The notes: generated by a model from the letters alone, not told the origin. A stretch of 64,000 nt of DNA from Heliocidaris erythrogramma (GCA_025617745.1 CM046859.1:26587371-26651370), one strand, 5' to 3'. Shown: positions 11,501 to 26,500, counted from the stretch's first letter. Translations and numbers: made by a program.

Positions 11501-14500
11501 TGGGGGGGGTGTCGAAATTTACCCCCTCATTATACCCCAGCCAAACGAAGTTTGAAGGGGGTATATAGGAATCAGTCGACGGTTGGGCGGGCGGGCGGGC
11601 GGGCGGGCGGTCGGTCGGTCGGTCGGTCCGTTGCAAATATTGCGGATCAAACTACTTCCTCAGTTTTTGACCGAAAGTCATGAAATTTCCTACACACATT
11701 GGTCTTGGTGGGAAGATGTGCAAGACATATTTTTCGGATGAGTCGGAATCTGCGTTGCCATGGTAACGGCATATTTATGGCAGAAAATCAAGGAAACACC
11801 TTGCGGATCGAACTACTTCCTCAGTTTTTGACCGAAAGTCATGAAATTTGGTACACACATTGGTCTTGTTGGGAAGATGTGCGAGACATATTTTTCTGAT
11901 GAGTGGGAATATGCGTTGCCATGGGAACAGCATATTTATGGCAGAAAATCAAGGAAACACCTTGCGGATCGAATTACTTCCTCAGTTGTTGACCGAAAGT
12001 CGTGAAATTTGGTACACACATTGGTCTTACTGGGAAGATGTGTACAAGATATTTTTTTGATGTGTCGGAAGCTGTGTTGCCATGGAAACGGCATATCTAT
12101 GGCAGTAAATCAGGGAAGAACCTTGCGGATCGAAATACTTCCTCAGTTTTCGACCAAAAGTCAAGAAATTTGGTACACACATTGGTCTTGGTGGGAAGAT
12201 GTGCAAGACGTATTTTTTGGATGTGTCGGAAGCTGCGTTGCCATGGAAATGGCATATCTATGGCAGTACAGTAAATCAGGGAAAAATCTTGTGGATCGAA
12301 CTACTTCCTCAGTTTTCGACCAAAAGTCAAGAAATGCTGTTGTCACGGGGCGGGGGTATTAAAGGCGGTCAGTCGCCGGTTTCAATGGGGAAAAATCTGT
12401 GTTTGCTGATGCTGCAAAATAGTTCTTGCGCATACGAAACTAGGTCTAGTCGAAAGTCTATTGAGGATCAGCGAAATTTCCTTCTCCTCGGCAAAAATCC
12501 GCATAGATCGCTGTGATATGTGTAAGTTTTACTGAATAGTGAACGGATACATGTTGTGCACCAACCGGGAACCCGATGGCGATGACGATGAATCAACTTC
12601 AAATGTGAGTAGATCATTATCGCAGCCTATTTATCCGAACCAAGGTCTATGCAACAAATTCGATAATTTTTCTTGCGATTTGTCATTGTGTAATAACTAA
12701 ATTAAGACTCAAGAGAAATAGAATTAAATTATATTGTGAATGTGAGATGTGCACAGCCAGGGCCCATTTGCAAATGGTGTGCAGCTCAAGCTGATACAAC
12801 ACGAACTTTTTATTCAAACTTTCCCTGGAGGAAACAAGCAGCCCACGTCCAAATTTATTTCTTTGTGTTCAATCCACAAATTGTACGCGCTGTGGATACG
12901 TAATCTCGTCTGACTGTCTCTCCTCTCGACCTCCATTTCGTTCGAAAACCGCTATTATTTTCGTGCCTCTAGTCTAGGCATAGGCCATAGCATGGAGTAT
13001 CCCGAAACTGAAACATAGCGTATTGCTGGCAAGCTCAGCTCTCGCCCCTGCGCTGGCAGGCTATTTACAAATTGTCCGAGCGATTCCGGAAATCTCCGAA
13101 CTTGCCTTAGGTGGGACAGCATAGAAACACACGGCACCGACGACTGACCGGCTTTAATCATCATCTTCAGTGATATTTCTAATTAAAAATAAGCTCTCAC
13201 AAAGCCAAATTAGAACTGGGTGAACGTCTTGATTGACTAATGGAACACACAGTACAGTGGAATACCACAGTCAGCTGTTGTTCTACCTACATTGTAATAA
13301 GTGGATCTTGTGGCAGTCTTAGGCTTCTGTCTGTAGCGGTGATTGGCCAATAAAGAGTTAACAATAAACTGAAGTTCTGTACATAAAAAAGATACTGGAA
13401 TGAAACTTGTTAAGCATGTTTTCATATTGTTCCTCTTGTTCCAAATGATGTCATGTGCCAGATATTTGTGATCTTCTTTTGATAATTTCCCATGAATTTT
13501 AGCTTAGTATCTTGAAAGAACTCCAAATTGAGGCTATCACTCATGCCTAAGTGCACTGCAGTGCAGTCTCACATAGGCTCGTACAAATCCGTGCCCACAT
13601 AGCTGCCTGTTCTGTTTCATACGCACCGGTCAGAAATGGCAATTTACATGGATAATGATGGATAAATAAGCAAATATGTATTATTATTAAATAATATTTG
13701 AATTGTCAGGAACAACTTTTTCTAATCAAGATCAGCAGTAAACCGAATCGTGTCATTTCATTACAAAACAACTTAAATCGTTCAAAGTATACCGGTAATT
13801 ATGCAGATACATGCACACGTATGATAGCATTTGAGTGACTTGTTGATGTGGTACGTAATCAACTAATAAAGTTTGAATATTAAAGAACATATTCTCTGAT
13901 CAAGATCAACTGCATTTGAATGGTGCAGGTACCGATGCATCAGTGTTTCCATTGAGAAGACAGGACGCACTGGAGCCTGCATTGGTTTTGAGTGTAAGAA
14001 TGGAGGCTACTGCTTTAGAGCCGACGGTGAACCACTCTGCAGATGTCCTTCTGGATGGACAGGGACTACCTGTGAACAACGTAAGTAACAAAAATAATAT
14101 TACGTTATTGTATAGCGCATTTCACATTATGATAAAACGTCCCTATGTGCTTCCAAAAAGGCTACTGCTTCAGAGCCAACGGTGCACCACTCTGTAGATG
14201 TTCTTCTGGATGGACAGGACCTACCTGTGAACAACGTAAGTAACAAAAATAATAATAATATTACGTTCTTGTATACATGTTGCTCATTCCACATTATGAT
14301 AAAACGTCCCTATGTGCTTCCAAAGAGCTTTGCAAATTATTACCATGGCTTTAGTGCAGTGCATTTTAAATCCTTCCATGCCACCAGATTTTTGAGCAGT
14401 TGTCAAAAATGAACTTTCAATAATTAAACATTAACTTTAATTTTTTTTTTCTTGAGCAAACTGGGCAAAGATATATTGCGTAGGAATAAACATTATATTG

Positions 14501-17500
14501 AATGCACAGTTTTCTGTATGAGGAAGAATTTTCAAGCCATTCTGAGCCTAGACGAAATGTTCAACACTCCAACATTTGGGCAGGATTAGCCGCCCATGGC
14601 ATTGTAACGGTTAAGGAATAGTCCTACCAGGTATACCCATGTACCTCACCTGGGTCGAGTGTGGCAAAAAGTAGATTAATGTCTTGCTAGAGGAGTGTGG
14701 GAGTACAATATGTATAGGAATGTTGGTCTGGGGCAGTTTCAAGAGCAATCCAGCCTTTCTTACAGATTGGATTGGATGAAAACATGAAAATAAGTAAGAA
14801 AGTTGTAGTTACTATACATGTACATATGGGATTCTCAAATTGATCAAACTGATCATTCCACTGTGACAACTTTCCTGTTGTTGTTCACTAGACCATCATT
14901 AATATTGGTTTTCTCCGAAGCACCTTTTCTTTGAGGTCAGTACTCAGAAGGATAGCATGTTTGTTACGGTCATCCAAAAATATTAAGACTTCTTGCTCAT
15001 CGTAAATTTGGAAAATCATTTTGTTTGATGCAACTTAAAAACTCTTGTGTGTATTGGTGATTACAAAATCCATAACTTGTCTGCTTCCCAGACTTTTCTA
15101 TCTTCCCTTGGAGCAACTTGAAATTAAGGTTGGATGATGATGGTACGTAATAGCTACATGTGCACGTTTGGGGAGAGATGATTTTACCAGATGATATGCA
15201 TGCATTTTATGTAGAGGTGTCGTGGTGTGGTGGGTCATTCACTTGACTCTCAATCCGAGGGTTGAGGGTTCAAATCTCATCCTGGCACTAGCATCTTTTG
15301 TGATTGCCACTCTCCACCCAGGTGTTAAATGGGTACCTGGCAGGATTTATTTCTTGAAATGCACCATGTGCTGTTTACGTCTGCCAGAGCTAAAGCCGTG
15401 GTAATAATATATCCAAACCCTTTGGAAGCGCATAGGGACATTGTATCATAACAAGATTTGCGCTGTACAAGAACAGTTTATCAGTATCATTATTGTTTAA
15501 AAATGTATTTCCAATCATCGTAATGTACAAGTACATCAGACATTGACATTGATGTAGAATGTACATGAGGTACAATATTTTCTTTAAAAATCTCCCCATG
15601 TAGCTTTTTTTTAAATACAATGTGTTTGTACATGTATGATGTAAAGCCAGAACTTATAATTTTTTTTTGGCAAACATAGTTTCATGTATTTGATTCTATC
15701 AATTGCTTTTCAGGTGAGTCTGTGTGTATCCACTATGGAGGTGCTCATTTTACCACATTCGATGGTAAACGCTACGAGTTCCCAATAAGTGGAAATGCTA
15801 ACGAGCAATGCACGTTCGTTCTGGTGAACCATGAAGCAAACACGGGGGAGATTTTTGATGTCTTGGCAAGAAATGGAGAGGTTCACATTGAGATCATTTC
15901 TCAGGTGAGAAGTCTGTGCGCCCACTAGCATGTTACTTAAGGCTCGTTCACAAATAGCGCGGTAAATTGCCGCAGTTTACTGCTATATTTTTTGGGGGTT
16001 ATTTTTAATTAAGTAGGTTTGAAAAAAGGAGTTGCGAGTAAAGAAAGGTTCTATGCGTACTCACTTACATGTATGATTTAAGATACAGAAGTGAGAAGTG
16101 CAATACACTTAAAAAACTGCTGCAGCATATGCAAATGAGCCTTCAGTTGTCTTGGTGATAGTGTAGATGTATGTGCCCATTGTATTATGAAGACCATGAC
16201 CACATCTAATATTACATGTATGTAAAATTACATGTGTGTACAGTGTGTGCATTGGTCTTTTATTTTGCCGTTTGTTTTCACCAGATATCTATTACTAAGT
16301 AGAATTACAGTTTCCTTTGGAATGTGACACATACTCATGTAGGCTGTACCTACAAAGATTGGGCAATGTCAGGATGAGTGCCAGACGTGACGTCATAAAA
16401 TATCAAATGGTGAAGGAACCCCCCCCCCCCAAAAAAAAAAAAAAAAAAAAAAAAAACAAAATACATGTATATGAATGGCAAGAGGCTAAGAAAAAAAAAG
16501 GAAGAGAAAAAGATATCTGTACACAAGAATGGGCCCCTACCCAAATTAGCGCATTTTGGGTTTTGTAATTAACAGACTTCGGACTTGCTTTGTGCTTTCA
16601 GTATGTTTCGTCCAGACAGTTATTTAAGTGATTTACCAGCTGACGTGGAGGCAGGCATTTAGGTTTAATGTAATCTACATGTACATCGTTTGCAATTACA
16701 TACATTTCCATAATATTTTTTATATACCTATCTTTTATGAAAGAACATGAATATGTACGGCCCTCAGATGATTAAACTGGGAGAAGATATCCGGATAGAT
16801 GGATCGCCGATCACCTCAGATATAACCACAAACCTCTACAACATCTTAAATAGAGGAAATGGAGAGGTAAAGTTATTTAATATGTCCCATTGTTTCATTT
16901 TTTGTTATTATTATTGTTATCATCATTACTCTGTATTATTATTGTAGTTATTATCATCATCATTATCATGCGTAGTTGTATGATAGTTGTCATTAAGCAG
17001 TCCGTCTGCATCAGCAGATCATCTCTCAATATCGTCAGAATTTCCTTCTTTCTTTGAGATATTTACATATTTATCATATATTTTAATTTCTTTCTCCTAT
17101 TTTCTTGTGGCAATGCTATGTTAACTCAATAGCAGCATGGTCAATGTTCTTCATATTTGGTAAAGCCATAAATTAGGCCTTGTGAGAAGATGTACAGGTA
17201 ACATTTTCAAGGTTATCAGATTATTGTGACATCATCACAGCAACATTTTGTCTTTTTTTCACCAAAGGTCAATTCTTATTCTATATTTGGCTCGATTGAA
17301 GTTAGTCAACAAATGTACACACATGCGTACATCCAAGTGTCGTTGCACATTTTGAAAATGCTCAGAATAGTCTGAAATTTATTTTGCCTGCATTTCAGGC
17401 CATTTTAAATATTTTAAAAATATGTGAGGTTTTGCCTGTGTAGGCCTTATTTTGCATAAAAACTGTCATTTTCTTAGATGAAATTAAAAATCTTATAAGG

Positions 17501-20500
17501 ATAATTTTATATGATTTCTTAGTATTATCAGTGCTTGTATTTCATTTCTTCTAGTTTGCAGTTGAATTAAATGTTGGGATGATGATAGAGTACAAGAAGG
17601 GTGGTGCACTGTATATTACGATGACAGATAACGAAGTTGCCCTCTCCGGGCTCTGCGGGAACAACGACGGAAACGAGAATAACGATTTTGAGCTGGAAAA
17701 TGGCGAGGTAAATAGCAGTGACTTTCTTTCATGGCAGTAGGCCTCATTTGTGTTATGTACAAAACAAAAGAATTTCTTTATGTCGAGGCTGACATGAGGT
17801 CACATAATTTTCATGTGACTCTGTAGGGTGATACGTACATTAGATCCTAATAAATATGGTGGGATAATGTACTGCAAAATTTGTGCCCCTATCACAGTAA
17901 AGGTTACATGTAACACAATCCAAAAGCTCTAGCTCGCCACAAACAACATACATTGTACACAGTACACATGTACATAACCCTACATGTACGTCAGTACTTC
18001 TTCAAGGCCAAGTCCACCCTAACAAAAAGTTGATTTGAATAAATAGAGAAAAATCCAACAAGCATAACACTGAAAATTTCATCAAAATAGGATGTAAAAT
18101 AAGAAAGTTATGGTATTTTAAAGTTTTGCTTAATTTCGCAAAACAGTTATATGCACATCCTGCTCAGTATGCAAATGAGGGAACCAGTGACGTCACCCAC
18201 TCACTATTTCTTTTGTATTTTATTACATGAAATACGAAATATTTTAATTTTTCCTTGTTATAATGTGAAACAAGTTTTGATTCCTCGCTGAACATGTGTA
18301 ATTGCCATTGTTGCAACCTATACACAATTCAATGAGAGCTTCCTAATTGTGAAATCTGCAGAAATTAAAATATTCTATATTTCACATAATAAAATACAAA
18401 AGAAATAGTGAGTGGGTGACGTCACTGGTTCCCTCATTTGCATACTGAGTAGGATGTGCATATAACTGTTTTGTGAAATTAAGCGAAACTTTAAAATACC
18501 ATAACTTTCTTATTTTACATCCTATTTTGATGAAATTTTCAGTGTTATGCTTTTTGGATTTTTCTCTATTTATTCAAATCAACTTTTTGTTAGGGTGGAC
18601 TTGGCCTTTAATCCTTTTAGTGTCACATTTACTTCACCTATAGTGACAACCCAACCCCCCCCCCCCAACAAAAAAAAAAACCCCCCCCCAAAACAAAAAA
18701 AAAAACCTGGGTATTAACTGCAGTTCTTGGGTAGAGCCATAAATGTTTCATTTATATTTTTTATGACCCCTTCATTACCCCTCTACATACATGCATGTAC
18801 CTATCAAATTCCAACTTGTTTGAATAAGAACATTTGTAATTGCTGTTGCCAAAGTCATTAGAGAAGATTCAGTTCTGGAGATCGTGAAAAATAATTTGTG
18901 CGTTTTCTTCGTGTTCTTTCTACATGGATCAGCTTGGAAGAATATTATAGGAGGAAAGTCCCCTTAAAGGATTGATCTTTAGACATGTACGTGTGTATCC
19001 TCATATTGGAAATGACGAGAAACCTCTGAAAAGTTAATTTAGACTACACTTTCATGCCTGGTGTGTGTGTGTGTAGTCCCATACTCCCATTTCTGTGTGC
19101 AGTGCTTGCAACTTTTAACATGGTTTAATAAGTTTCTTCTCATTTTGGTGATTCCAAAACCTCAACCTCACAGTATACATTTGTACAATAGTTCTTATTT
19201 ACTGCATGTACATGACATAATCAACCTTCCCACTTGCTTCCAGTCAGGTTCTCCTCAATGTAATCGCATAACTAGAACGAACTCGGCTTTATCTTTAAGG
19301 ATAGTCGTCTCTTAACCAGGAAGTCCTAGACCCCGTTTACACAGAGACTGAAGTCGACTTTAGTCGAATTTGAACTCGAGTTCATTTGTGTGTAAACAGG
19401 GTAGTCGCAATTAGAACTCGAGTTCAAAACTCGAATTCGAATGACGACCCAGAGCAACATTTATCGAATTCAAACTCGACTTTTATCGAATTTAAATTCG
19501 CTATTTGCTGTGTGAACGGACACGTAATTGAAAGTCGACTAGCAAATATCCAGCCAGTGACCCCGTCATACGTCACTTCCGGTATTGCTAAGCAACGCGT
19601 CAGTAAATAAGCGTCATCCAACAAGTGAACCACAACTCACGAACGATCCTACAAAACCCGCCGAAATCACCAGGACAATTCAGACAATACATCCAAATCA
19701 ATAGAAAAAGCTGGCTATTTGAGCAATTTAGCTACAAGCAAATCTTTAAAATAAAATTTTATCCATTACGGCAGGTTTGTGGGAGCGGGTCACATATCGA
19801 TTCTGACCCATGTACAAAAGGTAAATGTGTGAAAAACTGACATGGAGGCTTAACAGAGTTGTCAAGTTTATAGGTTTATTCAGGCAATGATATTGGAAAA
19901 TTACACTATGAATGAAGCATTGCGTTGCATAGCTCAAACTATTTTAATGTTAAACAATATTTAACCAGTAAATCACTGAAGTATCTTGTAAATTCTACCT
20001 TTAACAGTCTTTTGCCCCCTCCCCCCCCCCAAAAAAAAAGAAGCGGCTGGATTGAAGAAAAGAAATCTTCCCGCCATCTTAAACGGTCTGCTCGACGAGC
20101 AGATTTGACACGTTGCTGTCGTATATAATTATTGATCAGGATATTCCTATTCCGACGTAAAATCATACGAAACCAGATCAAAATGACTGCATGCGCTTAC
20201 AATACTCGCTACCGCCATTTTGAACTCACTCGCGGGGTTTTCACAAATTTAACCCGGAAGGTGATAATCACGATATTCCCACCAAGCGAGGGCGTAATCA
20301 AGTCGAATTCACTTTCCTTCTGAATTCGAGTTCGTCCAACGCTTGGTGTAAACAGCCCACCGAAAAATAATTTATGCTAATCCAAGGTCGCAATTGAATT
20401 CGCTGTCGAATTTGAACTCGAGTTCACTCTGTGTAAACGTGGTCCTAGTTTCAAACCAAACTGAATTGCTGGTGTAGGACTTAAAGGTGTTTCCCTACAT

Positions 20501-23500
20501 GTAGCCTCTCTTGTTGCTTATCTACAAGCATAGTTCCCTTCTTAGCTGTCAGGTACAGAACTGTGGTCTCTTAGCAAACTGAATCGTTGTGCCTCTCAGT
20601 ATTAAAAGCATTAATCATTAATTACCAAATCCCTTAATTGGTTATTACTTGAAGCCTTTCCTATTACATGCATTTCCTCTTGTCGCTTATCGAAAATCAT
20701 ACTTGTATACTTTAAATACCTTCTTAACATTTGGGTTAAAAAAAGACATCAAAATATTATTCATCTTCAGTTTCCTTTCATCTTATATACATCTTCCCTT
20801 ATATCTCTAGACAACAGCAGTTGCAAGAGAGTTTGTAGAACAGCACACAAGAGGGTGTAATTCGATCACAGAAGATCCATGTGTGGCCATGACAAGAGAA
20901 CAAGCCCGAGATCAGTGCGCCAAGTACTTTGACGATAATTTATGTAAGTCACAGACTCACAACTTGTGACTGTAGAGACATGCCCACACCGGGAATGCGG
21001 TCATATATATTCATATTCCCGCCAGGAGGGCCAAGCCGTACATGTGTTCATCTTCGCCCCTCACCCTTGTACCGTACAAGGGTTTGTGTAAATGTGTATA
21101 GTACTAGTAGTACCGTTATTAGATGTGTGTTGTTGACCTCCTGACCAGTTTTACATACTGTACAAGAAAATTGCTATTAAATGTTTCTTATATGAATTTT
21201 TAGCTCACCTAAGCCTAAGGCTCGAGTGAGCTATTGCGATGGAAATTTGTCCGTCGTCCGTTAACTTTTTACATTTTCATCTTCTTCTCCAAAACCCATG
21301 ATTGGAATTCGACCAAACTTGGTAGGAATCATCCTAGGGGTAGGGACCCAAAGTTGCTAAAATGCTACATGTGACCCCCAGGGGGGCCCCCCCCCCCCAA
21401 TTGTAAAAGCTGTGTAAATTTCAAACATCTTCTTCTCCAGAACCAGGCATACATGTAGCTCAGACTTGGTATTGTGTATGGAGATACATGTACCTTTACA
21501 GGGTGTCTCTAAAAAAAGTAAACCCAACTTCAATGGCAAATTTTCAGAAAACTATAAAATATTTACACATTATTTTTTCATGGTTAGATAGTCCAATAAG
21601 TCCTCTGTCCAATTATATCACTTAGGTTATCTAACTGTCATGCGTGACTGAGCATGATTCAACATAGTGAATGGGGGTCAAATAATCACTGTGGCAAGTT
21701 AGAATTGCACTTTGATTGGAAGTTCTGACATAGGAAATGTCTGATTTCCTACGAGCATAGCTTAGGGATTTGTACCCTCGACATGACCGCCATTCCTTTC
21801 GATGTAAAGCTTGCAACGCCTCCTCATGTCCCTGACAGCACGCCTGATCATTCCCTGATCTTGTCGTAATCGGTTCACTTCACCTGTTATCCGTTGCCTC
21901 AGCTCCTGAATTGTGGCCGGTGGGGTTTGGAAAACTTTTCCTTTAAAGATACCCCCAAAGAAAGAAATCGCATGGTGTCAGATCTGGTGAACGTGCAATT
22001 TAACTTCAAATAGGCCCTGAATGCATGACAATAGCACAAACTTAAACTTGCCACAGTGATGATTTGACACCCATTCACTAAGTTGAATCATGCTCAGTCA
22101 TGCATGACAGTTAGATAACCTAAGTGATATAATTGGACAGAGGACTTATTGGACTATCTAACCATGAAAAAATAATGTGTAAATATTTTATAGTTTTCTG
22201 AAAATTTGCCATTGAAGTTGGGTTTACTTTTTTTAGAGACACACTGTATAGATGAAGAATGAATGTTGTTCATGGAATTTCTCTGAGTGGCCCTATAGGG
22301 GCCCTGTGGGGGTAACATACTGGAGGGGGGGGGGCGCTGCCAGGCAAAATGTACATTCTGATCTTCTTCTCCAAAACACATGATCGGAATTCAACCAAAC
22401 TTGGTAGGAATCATCCTTAGGGGTAGGGGACCCAAAGTTGCTAAAATGGTACCTTCCCCAGGGGAAGGCCCCCAATTGTAAAAGCTATGTAAATTTCAAA
22501 CATCTTCTTCTCCAGAACCAGGAATAGCTCAGACTTGGTATTGTGTATGGAGATACCTCTATAGACGAAAAATGAAAGTTGTTCATGACATTCTCAGGGT
22601 GGCCCCATAGGGGTCCTGCGAGGGCGAGGTTAAAATGCAGGAGGGGAAATGTACATTCTTTGCATGATTTGTTGTATGATTCAACCACATGGGAATCATC
22701 CTTAGATGTAGGAGATTCAAATAATACATGACATTGTAGACCATGGGGGGGGGGGGGAATTATGTTAATTTCTAACATCATCTCATGTACATCCTCCTAG
22801 TTGTTTCAATTTCTAACATATCTCCTGGTGGTGCTAGAGAGAACATGCACCAGATGTGAATTGATCCACCTCAGGTGAGCGTCGTGCCCCCTGGGGCTCT
22901 TGTTAGTGAAGGTTCTGATTCCGAAAGAGCAGATTCCCAGCTTTAAAATGATATATAACTCATTAGCATTGAATGTTCCTAACTCACTGTACAAAGAGAA
23001 GAATGCACAGTCCCTCATAATGTTACTTCTGAGAAATAAGAGTTTAAAGTGTCCAGTCTATTGAAGCACTCTGACTTGCAACATGTTGTGCTAAGGTGAC
23101 AAAAGGAGGATTAGAATGAAAATTTCTGTGAAGGGATTATCAGAGTGTCCTAAAATTTAGCATACTAATTAGTCATATCCTGTTCATCATAATGCACAAG
23201 TATCAATGCAAAAACTTACCGGTACTCTGTTTGAAATTTATGGGAGATCAAAATGAGGTAAGTATTCAGGGTTGTAAAAAAGAAAAGTAATACCACAAAA
23301 TCCAGAGAAGACACACATAAGTCTAATAAAAAACTGTCAAAAATACCACTTTAAATTGTTTGGTGCCTCTAAATTTTTGGATTACGTAGAAAATAGTATA
23401 CCCTTTCAGGAAATACACAAACTAAAATTTGACTATGCCAACCAAAAACACATTGAATGAGCTCTGTTAACACAGTGCGACTTTTTGGTGGTGTTGTGGT

Positions 23501-26500
23501 GCCTGGTCAAAAATGACCTTTATCTGCACATGCGCAAATTGTAATTACAAACTGGCTTATTGAAATCATAACACTACCTACATGTAGTGTCATTCACAAA
23601 ATAAAAACTAGAGCAAATGTGGCAGGAGCAGATATTGGATCACCAGTTGATCTTGGTAGTGTTTTATAAACCAATCTGATGTATGGCTAGAGCGCCCAAG
23701 TCTGTGCAGTTCCCTTGTCTGCACAGAGGCACACATAACTGCAATTCTGATAAAACAAAACACGCAACGAATGCAAAATTTTCATCATTGTGGCGAAAGG
23801 TCTTATTTCAGATATTTTTTCACAAGCCTCAAAATGTTGTCTTTCACGTCGAAACTCGCAAACTGCGTCTAAACTGAACGAGTGCGCAGACATGGGCACC
23901 ATTGTTTCTTTCCATGTTGACATGGCACTGCTGCCGTTTCTTGTGAAAATGGCATTGTTTTTGGTCTGATTTTGATGAGATTTTTTTTAGCATACTTAGT
24001 ACTCTTTCAAATTTCAGGAATAGCATAAAATCAAGCATTAGAGGAATAATTAAGAAATTCTTGTTAATTTCCAGATTAAGTCTTAGGTGTGCAATCCATT
24101 GCTTACAGGCACCAGGTGCATGGTTTCTGCATTGATCCCTTCTGTCCAGGGGGTGCCAAATCATGCCCAAGAATCAGAGTCTTGAACAATGTGTCTGGAC
24201 TGATAAGGTCGACATTTTTCTTCCAGAAACAGAAACACTTCCCTCATTTGTGAAGTTTAAATCCATGGAAGATGTTTATGCCCAATTTATCACAGTGACA
24301 AAAGCAATAAAGTTAGAATGTCACTCTTGAAGGTTCATTTATGACATTTGTCCAAACAAAAAATTGGTGGCCTAGAATGGGTTAAACATAGAGGAATGAG
24401 AAAAGTCGGTTGTCAACAAGTTATGGTACTGCACAGTATTGTTAAGATACATGAAAGACGTTGAAGGGGTCGGAAAGATTAATTCCCTCAACTTTAAACT
24501 GCATGTATGAGGGTAGAATACAACCCCCTAGACTTTATCTGTTGAACAAATGCATGTTTTAGAAACTCCATGTTAAGTGTTGATTTTAATAAACAGGGTT
24601 CAAATGTCCAATCACTATAATCATGATTCACTCTATTCCCCACAGACCAAAGATAGCAAGCAACAATCATGAATACCATGTGATGTGAAGAATTTCTTTG
24701 TATTTGTATGTGTTTTTTATGATTTGTAGACCATGAATAGATAGATAGATAATCAGTTATTTCTTTCTATTTTTTTTTCATAGTCGGTATTTGCACCATT
24801 TTTGAACCCATCTATATGTTCATTGATGAGTGTAGCTATGACGTGTGTCGCTCCAAAGGTCACTGTGACTCTCTGGATGCCTACGTCACTAGATGTGAGA
24901 AGAGGAACATCGTCCTGAATGAATGGAGACAGACTGTTGGATGCGGTAATGTCTTTCAGAATCAGAGTCAGAAGGGTGTTTTAAGTCCCATCATTTGAGT
25001 TAATGCCCTTCTGGCTTCAAACAGACAACTTTTTTTATTATAAATGTTAAAATATGTGCTGATAATGGTTAACAATGATGATGATGATGATAATGATGAT
25101 AATGATAATAATGATAGTTTACTAACAATGCTAATAATGATAACAATAATGATAATAGAATAGTAATAATAAAAAAATCAAATGATATTAGTAATGATTT
25201 ATAATGCTGATAATAACAATAATAATGATAATTATATAGATAACATGTAGTCCAAAAATCTAATGATGTAGCTTTCTCTCCCCCTCACTAGTTATGGCAT
25301 GTGGTCCCAACATGGTCTACGACATATGTGCCACGGCATGCCCAGCCACCTGCCAAAACCCTGAACCCGCGATCTGCACTCGTCCTTGCGTCGAGCGTTG
25401 TGTGTGTGAGACTGGCTTCATTCTCAAGGCTGGACGATGTGTGCCAAAAGCGCAATGCTGTGAGTTTCAAGGGGTTAATGCTTGTTTTAGACCTTGAATT
25501 AATAATAAGAATAATGATAATAATAATAATAATCACAATCATAACCATATTCAAGGTGCCAGATCCACTTGAAATCGAGTGCTCAAAATTAGTGCAAAAG
25601 ATGAAATCAAATAAAAACAAAAAAGTACAACATTAGTAGGACAGAACACACAAAAGAAAGAAAAAACTAAAACATGGCCAAATCAGAGAGAAATTTAAAG
25701 ATTATTCTTGAACACCTCAACTGATCTGCTATTTCTAATCTCTTGAAGGAGAGTATTCCACAGCGAAGGCTCTGCATGAGCAATTTTTTTCTCTATCCCT
25801 TCTTTGCATTCAGTTTTAATAAGAAAGAACAGGTAATCCAGAATTAGTATGAGTAATGTATGTCTTAAATTTGAAGTTTTTTATGGTGTCACCAAGTTTA
25901 ATATGAATACATGTACGTTTTCATGAGACAATTTTCTATCTGAATCCCCTTTAGGTAGCGTAGTGAAAGGTAATGACAAGTAAAGACGCAGGAAAGGACC
26001 GAATAGGAAAATTGTTAGTTTTGTCTGTGCATCTAAAATTACAATTGGATATATCTGAATAATTTGAATCACTTAAACAGGTCTATTGGAGTCAACTTCC
26101 GTGTGTGTGGTTTCGTAGAGTTAAGAACCCTAACGAAAATCAGTGCTCTCTGATAATAAGGCTTTGAAAAATCCTTTCAAGTCGCTTCTTTTCTTGTTTT
26201 CATTTGTTATTTGCTTTGTACAGATACCCAGTTAACAACAGGAGGTATTGTTTCTTCGATTCTTTTCTTCATTTTTCAAATTGTAAAGGAACAAGCATGC
26301 TACTGTCAAATATCTGAAAGATAAAGATGTATTTCATTACATATCATTTCTAAATGTACACCAATTAATTGCTGTAATTACATACCAGGTGCTTGCAATG
26401 CATGGGTTCATTTACATGTACATGTACATGTACATGTACATTGTAATTTTATTGGCATTCTTATTGTTACTAATCTTTTTATATAATTCTATGTTTCATG

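Noticed and set aside
12002-12516. Overlapping open frames in the 161-bp repeats
   Set aside because: The same text recurs in shifted frames through each unit; it is a tandem repeat, not a coding gene.
15213-15285. tRNA gene
   Set aside because: A and B boxes are present, but there is no closing acceptor stem, and the sequence continues into a body and tail shared by four other copies; it is a SINE head.
16317-16568. Open frames on both strands across a C/A tract
   Set aside because: They are produced by homopolymer runs (Pro/Lys or Phe/Gly) with no domain and no splice context.
26400-26440. TACATGTACATG runs as regulatory sites or CRISPR-like repeats
   Set aside because: These simple ACATGT runs are scattered throughout all introns with no spacing pattern.
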